64,000 nt of DNA from Typhlomys cinereus (lineage: Eukaryota; Chordata; Mammalia; Rodentia; Platacanthomyidae), in the NCBI GenBank assembly GCA_023101885.1, contig JALPQD010000115.1:1495953-1559952 (forward strand), in the 5' to 3' direction. The position numbers and the translations under genes were made by a program. Positions 51,101 to 61,167 of this stretch are shown here, in pieces (positions within the stretch are counted from its first letter, which is position 1; each line of letters starts with the position of its first letter). The notes below the pieces were generated by a model. It worked only from the letters and a program-made list of their open reading frames with translations. It ran no database searches and was not told the origin of the DNA.

Positions 51101-54100
51101 AAACCAGAAACAGTGAAGTAGAGTGTCACAGGTGGGGGAAGAGAGTTTTGCAGTAAAGGAAATAGGAATCATTTACAGAATAAACCAGAGCAGAAACGTG
51201 ATTGTACACTCAGGCAGAAAAGATTTCAAGAAGATGGGTGGGGACTATCCATATCTACAGATGAATCAGAAAACCTTTCTTCTTGTCCATTCCACCGCAG
51301 ATATCCCCCATCTGATCTGAACAGTCAAAGAGAAACAGAGAGGTTGAGAAATGTTCCAGAAAGTTCTCCCAGTGCAGGATTCATTCTCATCCAAAGTAAC
51401 GGGATTTGGGTTTTGTTTATTTTTTCGCTCCGAGGATGTGGCCAGTTGACAGGAATTCCTGCCTTACCTTCTGAACGCAGAGGGGATGTCAAGAATAGAC
51501 TCGTTGAGAAAAGCTGCTCTTCCAAACCTCCAATAGAAGGTTGTTTTCTGGCACCGGATCACCTCCAACTCTGTACTCCCACCTTTCCCCTTTGATGCTT
51601 CTGGACAGTTCCTCTGGAAAAGCTGAGCCTGTTTCCTTCTCAAACTGCAGGTGTCATCTGCCCACTTGTTAACGGCCTCGGTCATGTCAGCACCTGCATC
51701 CCTGGCTGTTGCCAAACTCTTTTGGCCTGAAACAGAGAAACCCAAAGTAACCTTGAAGAATGCCATGGAAATGGAAAATGGGTGAGTGGGGCACATTCCC
51801 TTCACAAGCTGGAGCAAAATCTTGGTAATAGGAGCCCACAGCAAACTATGGGCATGAGAATGGTATAAAAGTAGATTTAATTTCCCAGTGATTTCTTATA
51901 CTTTACCCCCCACACACACACACACAAAATAAAATGAACTCCCTTTCCAACACTTCACGAAACCATTCCTAAATGTCTGAATGTCAATACGCTTTTAAAT
52001 GTCTGTGGTAAAGACATATTACTGCAAGTAGTTCACTCTGTTTACAGAGCCCTGTTAGAAAAGCATGAGGGAAGCATTTCTGGAGATTTCCCACAGTACA
52101 AGAAAGCTGATTCATTCCCTTTTGCCCCATGAAAAAGAAAGAAACAAGGGCAGAAAGATTCAAGGATCTAAGATACTTAAGAGTATTTCATTAAGAACAG
52201 AATTCAACCAACATGCATCTGAGACATGTTTTTTAAACCTTATTTAATGCTACCATCTGTAAGTTAATAAAAGTCCACATACTAGTATTTCAAAAGTTTT
52301 GGTTGTTTCATGTGTGACAGAGACACGTGTCTGAACATGTATATTGTAACTCTAAATGCCTGCGCAAGTGCAGAAGTCAGGACAATGACCAATGTCTTCC
52401 TTTTGCAGTCTGCCTTCTTTTTTAATAAATTTTTCCTCTTTGACAATCTCGTATATGTATACAATGAACTTTGATCACAGTTACCTCTTCCTCGTCGTCC
52501 CTCCTCCCACCCCCCACACATTCCCCTAGCATGTCTACCTCCCACCTTTATGACTTCTTTAAAAATGGACTTTAATATAAAATAATATATAAACAATAAG
52601 AGAAATACATTTAGGATGTAGATAATTGTAACGAGTGAGTTTCCAGCTCTACATGGTTCAGAACCCACGATAAAGTTACAGAACAGCAGGTCTGTCTGTT
52701 TCCTGTGAGACCAAGTTCATAGTGTGAGCACACAGAGCACAAGCTACAGAGACTGTCCACATTGTGAGTACATGAAACCCAGCCCCCAGGAAGCCATCCA
52801 CATTGTGAGCATGTGGAGCCCTGGCCCAAGGAGGCCGTCCACGTTTGTGAGCACATGGAACCCGGCCTGCAGGAGGTCATTCATGTACTTAGCACCAGGG
52901 AGAATCATTCTTTATTTGCATGGAAATATAGTCATACTTATGAGTGGATGTTTACTTCACACAGCACCCATATCACTGTTTTAGTTTTATAACTCAATAT
53001 TATAATAAATACCTGACCAAAATAATTTGGGGGAGCAATTTGGCTCATAATTTCAGGTTACAGTCCATCTTGGCAGCTATCAGAGAATAGGAACTGAGGA
53101 TATTGGGTCACACCAAGTCCAAAATCAAGAGCAGAGGGGCAGAACCATGCACCTAATCACTTTTATCTAGGACACATCTGGAGACATACCACCTCCAAAG
53201 GAATAATGCTGCCCATGATGGGCAGGTCTTCCCACTTCAGTTAAACCAATCAAGACAATCTCCCATAGGCTTGCTCAGAGGCCTGTCTTAACTAGGTAAT
53301 TAATCATAGATGTGTCCCAAAGCTCACTCCCCAAGTGACAGCCAAGACCAGCTGGCACAGTGAGAAGGATTAAATAAAGGTTCAGCATCCCTAACCCAGA
53401 AATCTAAAACTCAAAACTGGTACAAATTTGAAGTTTTTTGAGTATGGAAATGATCAATAAGTGTAAAATTCCACACCATTAAATTTTTTGTGTGTAAAAA
53501 ATTACTTAATATGTATAAAATTGCTTTCAAGTCATGCGTATTATTATGTATATATGAAAATAAGTTAATATTGTATTTACTTAAGTCTTGATACTCTATA
53601 TATCTTATTATGTATAAGATAAGTTAATATTATATTTAGATTTAAGTTTTGAGGACCATAGATATTATGTATAAGGTAAATATTCTAGACTTTGAAATAT
53701 GGTCCCAAGCATCTAAGCAAAGATTATTCCATCTGTGGGTTTTGCTCATGGTCAGCAACCATGCAAATCTATATGGGGTACGGTTTAAGGGCCATATAGG
53801 AAAATTATAAAGAAAAAGAAAAACAAACAGATTTTTAGGGACAGGAACCTTTGAATTAAAGGCATTAATAGGATCCAAAAGGAGCACTCGGTGGGATTCA
53901 AAAGCAATGTGATGTTTCATTTCTTAAACATGGTGATGGTGACATAGGCCTTCCTGAAACTGTGTTTTTCATGTCATAAGATTTTGTAAATATTCTCTGA
54001 TAGCTACTTTTAATGAATAACTTTAAGCCTTTACTCCTTTTATTATTTCATTAATTTTATTATAAGTGTTTTAAACTTAAAGATCACCATTGGAATAAGG

Positions 54101-57100
54101 GTATGAGTGAGTGTTTAATGTGCATGCAGATCAAGGGTTAGTCTTCAGCACTGCCTGAAAGAAAAAGGCAGCAGAGCAGGAAAATCCTATATTCCCATCT
54201 CTCATCACCTCATGGGATCGACTAAGTACTTTTAACAAGGCATGAGCCTGAGGGTTCCCCATTCACCCAGTGACCTGTGCTTGGGCCATTTCTGTATCCA
54301 CTAGAGATACCCCTTGGTAATTCTGGAAATGCTGGTTTTTCCTTTTCTGATAAAGTGATTCAAGGAACATCCTGGAGGCTGCCACGCAGGGCGCATCCTC
54401 ATCCATCCCTCTGGTGGCAAACATTGCTGCGAACCTGATTGCTTTTCTGGCCCTGTTGTCTTTCATGAATTCAGCCCTGTCCTGGTTTGGAAGCATGTTC
54501 GACTACCCACAGCTGAGTTTTGAGGTATAAGTCTATCGTGTTTACTTCTTGATGTGTTTCTGACTTTGTTTAAAAAAACTGTTTCAAAGCCAAACATGGT
54601 AGCTCACGTTTACAATCTCAGCACTTGAGAGGCCGAAGCAGGAAGATTGCTATGAGCTCTAGGCCAGTTTGAACTACAGAGGGAGACTCTATCTAAAAGC
54701 ACCAACAACTAGTTTTAACAGCCTTTCCTAACTACTCTCATACACTATGGAAGCTTCTCAGTCACCTCCATCTTCCCTCCCCTACTCGCTCTCTCTGTCT
54801 TCTGTTACTTTCTTTCCCCTATACAATCAGTCTCTCATGCCCCTCCCCTGAGATAAAGTTTACTCCAAACCATTATTTTCATAACAGGACACCTAACTGC
54901 GAAACTTACAAAGAAAACAAGTTTATTTCACTCACAGTTATGAAGGCTGCAAATCCAAGGTCAAGTGGTTGAATCTGCTCAATATCTGACAAGGTTGTGT
55001 ACAGCTCCATGCATGATAGAAAAGCAGGACAGACAAGAAGGCACCATCAAAAAGGAATACTCTCCCACCAAATCCATTCCATAGAGGACTAGTGCAGCTG
55101 ATCTGCTATGGATGCAAGATCACAATTGTTAGCTCAAAGAGGATAAGAAGTAATTTATTCCAGAGTAAAACAAGAGCATGACCCTGTTTTCCCACATACC
55201 ATGTTCCACAGAGGAAATGATTACATGAGAATTTATTAGTTACGGAACAAAAAAAAAGTCAGAAGTCCATTGATGGGGGCCATGAGGAGGTTGCAGCAAA
55301 GAAGGGGAAACTCTCATAGGCTTTAGACGGTATCTGCTGATGGTCTTGACAGTTAGATTGATGGAAGCTAGTGGCTTGCTAAGAATGCATTTTAAAATTC
55401 TGTCACGTGGGCATTAAATCAAGACACAGGAGTGGGCAGTGAGCGGTTTTCAAAAGGATTTAAAATAACACGAGATAGTTTGGCTTTGATCTGCAGCATT
55501 TACACTCTCCATAATCTCCAAGTTCTGTCATTTGGTCTTTAATACAGTTCAAAATTTTGTTTCTTTTTTCTCTTTCTCTTTTCTTCTTCTGGAACCTAAA
55601 GTTTACACTGTCTTAAGGACCCCATACCCATCAATGTCGATACACTGGGCATCAAGCCTTAGCATGAGTTAGTGAGGACGATCCTCATTAAACCATAATG
55701 AATACATAAACATGAGCACTAAATATGAGAGAATATTCCTGGGGCCCCAAAGAGGCAGAAGAGTTAGGAGCAAAGCACTATTCTAACAAAACATCATCAC
55801 TTCTGGGTTCTGCAGCTCATATGCTCCTATGTCTTCATGCCCTTTTCCTTCATGATGGGAGTCGACTGGCAAGACAGCTTCATAGTTGCCAAACTGATAG
55901 GTTTCAAGACATTCTTCAATGAATTTGTGGCTTATGAGCATCTCTCAAGGATGATCAACTTGAGGAAAGAGGCTGGACCCAAATTTGTAAACGGAGTGCA
56001 ACAATATATGTCGGTGAGTGTAAAGTCCTTTTTGGCACACGTCTTCATCACATAAACACATTTGTTAACTAGTTTGCTCTGTCAATGTATGTCAGGCACT
56101 GTGGCGGGCACCCAGGAAATCCTTGATCTTTACAGCATTCAGATGAAAATAGTATGATTTTCAATCATGTTGAATTGATCGTGTGTATTTGTGTGTGTGT
56201 GGGCTTGTGTGAGAGAGGATAGAGAGAGAAGATAGAGGAGAGGGGAAGGAGGGAAGAGGAGAAAGGGAGGAGAGGAGAGGAGAGGAAAGGAGAGGAGAGG
56301 AGAGGAGAGGAGAGGAGAGGAGAGGAGAGGAGAGGAGAGGAGAGGAGAGGAGAGGAGAGGAGAAGAGAAGAGAAGAGAAGAGAAGAGAGGAGAGGATCAA
56401 ACTTAGAGTCACATGATCTGTAAATGAATCAGTGAACAAAGATTTATCAGATAGCCTGTATGCTGGATGTGGTAGATACAGAGGCCTCAGCACTAAACAA
56501 GGTGCAAGGGCCTCTCTTAGTTAACTTGTATTACAGCAACAAAATACCTGAAGTAAACAACTTAAAAAAGGAAAAGGTTCATTGTGCATGACCCACAGTT
56601 TCAGATACTTCCAGCTCATGTTTCATTGGCCATTCATTGTTTTGGGGCCTGTCCAAAGCAGTGTATGACAGGTAGAACCATCTAGCAGGGCAGAACTGTT
56701 TACCACACAGCCCCTGGCAGTAAAGAGAGAGCAAGAGGAGGGATAGGTATAACAATCTCATTCAAGAGCGTCCTCCAATGACCCAACTTCCTTTTGCTGA
56801 GTCTGACCCCTTAAAGGTTCCACCACTTCCCAATAGCTACACAGGCTTTTTAGCATATAAATTTTTGGAGGACATTCAGCAACCAAATGACAGTAGGCCT
56901 TACCTCTATGGAGCTGAGAATTTAAAGATCAGAAAAGTATCCATCCAGCATAAGGCCTTCAGCGTAAGGGATTTTATGAACTCTGAGAAACTGACTAAAG
57001 TAACACAGCGCCTAGCCATCCTTAGGAGGTAGGAACACATCATTGTTACCACCATCCTAGAGGATGCAGGGAAAGAAGCAGCTTATGTTTGTGACATGCA

Positions 57101-58355
57101 AACCTTGAGTCGGTCACCCCACAGTCATACCAGGACTTTGGGATCAGAACATACAAGGATGTGTTCGGGTCCGCCAGGGTTCGTGGGCTGAGGAGCTTAT
57201 CTTAGATGTGCACAGCTGAATTATCATGATTCTTTCCTTAACAGAATTGTCACATAAGGAGGGGCTGGAGAGGTGGCTCAGGGGTTAAGCCTCCGCTTTG
57301 CAGGCAGAAGGTCCTGAGTTCGGATCCCAGATCCCACATATAGACGCCAGGCGGAAGCGGGGGTGGCCTGCACTTCTGGTCCTGGTAGGGTGGAGCCTGT
57401 GAATCCCGGGGCAGAAGGAGGTGGAGGCGTCCATGGTGGTTCGCGAATTCGTCCGTGGTTCTACACAGACACACACACAGACATACACACACGTGCACAC
57501 ATACACACGCACATGCGCACAGTTGAATAAATAATAATAATAAAAAAATTTTAAAAAAAAAGAATTGTCACATAAGGAAACCAAGGGAAATGGTGAATAT
57601 CTCTCACCACCCCGTCGCTCTTGGGAATACCCCATCTGAAGTGAATGTCCCAGCTGTGAAAGTATGCTGGCCAGAATTGATAAGATTCAGATACAGTCTC
57701 CTCCCTGCCAGCCTTCCAAAGACCAAACATAGGGATTACACACATGTAGCCGCCTCAGCCAGAGAAAATGGTTTATGGGCTGTGGTTAGGGGCTGTGGGT
57801 CTCTTGTTTCTCATACTATTTAATAATTCTTCAGCCAACCTTACAGTGGAACATGGCCAGTTAGCCTCATTGTTTGGATGTCACCTAAATCCGTTTGTTT
57901 CCTTGCCAAACGTAAACAATAGGCTAAATTAAGGGAATGTTTTCTAGCTGCCAGTTGCCAGGGGAAAGTACATTTGTTAATGAGCAAAGCAGGCTGCTAG
58001 CTCTTTGAAAAACTTGTTTTGGAAAGTGGAGACCACGCTGGAGAACTGATTTAGTTTGGGGGTGAGCCCAGCACAGACAGGCACACAGATTATGGTGGAA
58101 ACATGAGCTTGGCGGGGCTTCCAATCTTGGTGAGTCACAATGGGAACAGTAGTTTGTTACTCCAAAATTTCTGGCCATCTCACACACAAAGGGAGCTAGC
58201 TGCAGGCTGTGGCAATGTTCTCTCAGTGCAGCGATCTCTTTCCAATGCACAGTGTTTCACATTTGTGGGCAAAAGCAAAGTGTTATCAAAAGCAGATATG
58301 CACAGAGAGAAGACGGATCACCAAATCCTTCATGTCCTATCTATCTATCTGTCTG

Positions 58356-58405
<50 letters not shown>

Positions 58406-58454
58406 CATGTTTCCTTTTATCTATCTTTATCTTTCCTTTTATCTAGCATCTATC

Positions 58455-58526
<72 letters not shown>

Positions 58527-61133
58527 ACTTTCCTTTTGGAGCCAGTTGAACTAAGTCAGAAATACTAGAAAGAGCAGGGACCAAGGATGGGTTTTTCCAG
58601 GAACAGTGAACAACACAGTGTTGGTTTCTCCTGCCCGCCATGCACATGTGCTGCCTGAAGACATCAGCTCAGGAGTTCTCAGAAGCCATGAGAGAAAGTT
58701 GAACCTCAGTGCAGGTCTTCAAAATTCCAGTCAGCCCAGTTAGCTTGAATGCAACACTGGTGTGTTCATTTTTCCTTTGAACTAAATCATATATTTTGCA
58801 AGATGTTGGAAAAGAGGATGATTGCCCCAGTAGTGTTGGTGCGTGTGTAAGCAAGCTTTCCAAACATTGATACATTTGTGTCTTTCTACAGTGTTGGAAT
58901 TTATTGAATAACAGTAAATTCATGAACTATGACCATTCATCAGCTACAATTTGTTGATTTCCCTTAGTATTGGCTGAGGCAAACACAGATTCTTTTACTT
59001 CACTCTATCTATCATCAGTCTATCTATATCTATCTACCTATAATCTATCTATCTTTCTATCAATGTGTCTCCCTTGAAAACTAGCTGAAACAAACACAGA
59101 TTCTCTTATTCCACACCATACAAACTAGCTATCATCTGTCTATATTTATCTATCATCTATCTATATTCTACCTATATTTACCTATAATCTATTATCTATT
59201 TATATCTATCTATCTATAATCTATCTATGTCCCTTGATAACTGGCTAAAACAAATACAGATTCTTTTATTTCATACCACTCTATCTTTCTACTTATCTAT
59301 CTTTGTCTATTTATCTATATCTAGTCTCTGTATATATTACACATAAGTTGCAGAGTGATTGAAAAAGGTTGAGAGTTTGCAGCAGAATTGGAGATCAAAG
59401 GAGGCCTCACTAAAGGCAGAAGCAAGAAGCTGATAGAGATACATTAAGAACTTCTATAGAGCTGATAATGAACCTTTCTGGAGGTCCCTTAGAGATTGCC
59501 TGAGAGTGTGGCCTCAGGCTCATAGTTGGAGCCCAGCCGCAGGACTGAGTCATGCTGTGGAGGCAAGGTGTTGAATCCTGGAGGTTATGAAGGTGAAGGG
59601 CAGATCTGGGCCCAGATGGAAGGATGGGTGGACAGGGCAGCATTTCGAGTAGACCACGACAGCAGTGGGTCCCAAGCCAAGCTGAAGCCCCCAGGATAGT
59701 CAGGAATTCTCCCCCAAGTCAGTCCCTTGACATGGTCACCAGGTGGTCAGATGGCAGATCAGGACTTACTGGCATCACAGTAGTAGGTCTCCTGCTATTT
59801 ACAGGGTCCAGGCAAGAGTGTTGTACCTTTTCCTCAGTCTGATATGTTTTCAGGCCTATATTTTCTGACATTTTTTTAACATGCCCGGATGCTCACAGGG
59901 TCTTAGTTGACGAAGGTATAAATAAATTTATTTTGATAAACTTTGATTTTTGATAAATTCACAGGTGGCACTCTTTGAACTTTTAGGGATAAGTTATCTA
60001 CCAGTCTATATCTCATGGGTGGAACCGCACAGATGGTGCTATTTACAGTGTCCGCCAAGGTGTGGAGTCATCCTGCCTGTGTGCTTGCGCTCCAGATGGA
60101 GTCTCTCAGGGCAAGGCACAGTCTGAGAAACCACCGTTTACACAGTGTGGAGTAACTCAGGGCAGAGCGCAGGATGGTCTCTGCAGCATCTCTGTCAGCC
60201 TGGATGTGCCTCCGATGAGCGAAGGCTCCCCGACTGTGAAGCAGCGTCTGTGTTCACCCCTTCAGCCTGAGAATGACCGGGTAGCACAGCATCACTTGGC
60301 TGTAGGAAAGGAGACAAGGACCACCACCACACTTTCATCTGCCACTCCCCTGGGCAAGGCTATCCATTCTCTCATTTCCAGATGGGCATCCTGACATTCC
60401 CTGGGCGGGCAGAGCTGAGGAAAGCAAGGCAAGCCCACATTGTGGTCAGACTGTGAGGAAGCTGCCATGATATTGGAGAATTTTCTTTATACTGATAAAA
60501 TTCTTCAACTTCCCTCATAACCCTTCACAGCCAATATCCTCTACCCCCCCACACACACCAGTCAAGACTCTAGATTGCTATGTAAGTAAGCTTTTCTTGA
60601 CTGGAGAAGTACCTGAGATAAATCAAAGGAAGAAGGTTCATTCTGGCTCACTGTTTCACAGGTTTAGTTCACAGCTGCCATCAGACCAGTAGTAAGGCAG
60701 AGCACCACACCAAGGTGAAAGGGTTCAGTTGAAGAAGGCCACCCACCTCCCAACAGTCAGAAAGTGAAAGGCAAAGCTCTCTAGTCTAAGGAATCCTAAT
60801 CCTCCAGACCCATTAAGTGTGGATGTATATGTGAACTAATCCAGTCATGAGATCAGAAGCCTGAGAATCCAATCACCTCCCAAAGGTTCCAACTCTTACC
60901 ATGAGCTTTTGGGAGACATTCGAGATCCAAACCATAAATTTTATTCAGCACCCATGCTAATATACTTATTGTTTCCCTTTTCTTGCAAAGTAATATTTTA
61001 TTTCATGGGTATTCACCATTCGTTTAATCAATTTCTTATTGAAGCATATTCAAGTTGTTTTGAGTGTGGGACTATTATAAGTAAAGCTGTGTAAATGTTT
61101 GTGGACAGTCTTTGTGTGTGTGTGTGTGTGTGT

Positions 61134-61167
<34 letters not shown>

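Larger units (their letters stand above)
48755..51650 (+). other. Intron after visible exon 10
   Basis: About 2.9 kb. It contains a reverse B3-like SINE split by another repeat (48838-49620) and a medium-reiterated repeat (49985-50425). The remainder (50430-51650) shows no gene. Confidence 0.75.
51782..54355 (+). other. Intron after visible exon 11
   Basis: About 2.6 kb. It contains a possible reverse L1 tail (52420-52570), a four-copy 41-bp minisatellite (52724-52887), a medium-reiterated repeat (52976-53312), and an AT-rich stretch (53440-53640) with TTAATATT-type repeats. Confidence 0.75.
54525..55815 (+). other. Intron after visible exon 12
   Basis: About 1.3 kb. It contains a forward B1-like SINE (54583-54700) and a medium-reiterated repeat fragment (54880-55100). 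Nothing else seen. Confidence 0.75.

Noticed and set aside
52724..52887. Repeat-spacer array resembling CRISPR
   Set aside because: The units are contiguous diverged tandem copies without distinct spacers, in a mammalian intron.
57261..57333. tRNA gene
   Set aside because: The A and B boxes belong to a SINE head. There is no cloverleaf with anticodon arm, and a full SINE body and tail follow.
59736..59752. CTCF-like string caccaggtggtcag
   Set aside because: It has two mismatches to the core consensus and is nearly self-complementary. Not convincing.
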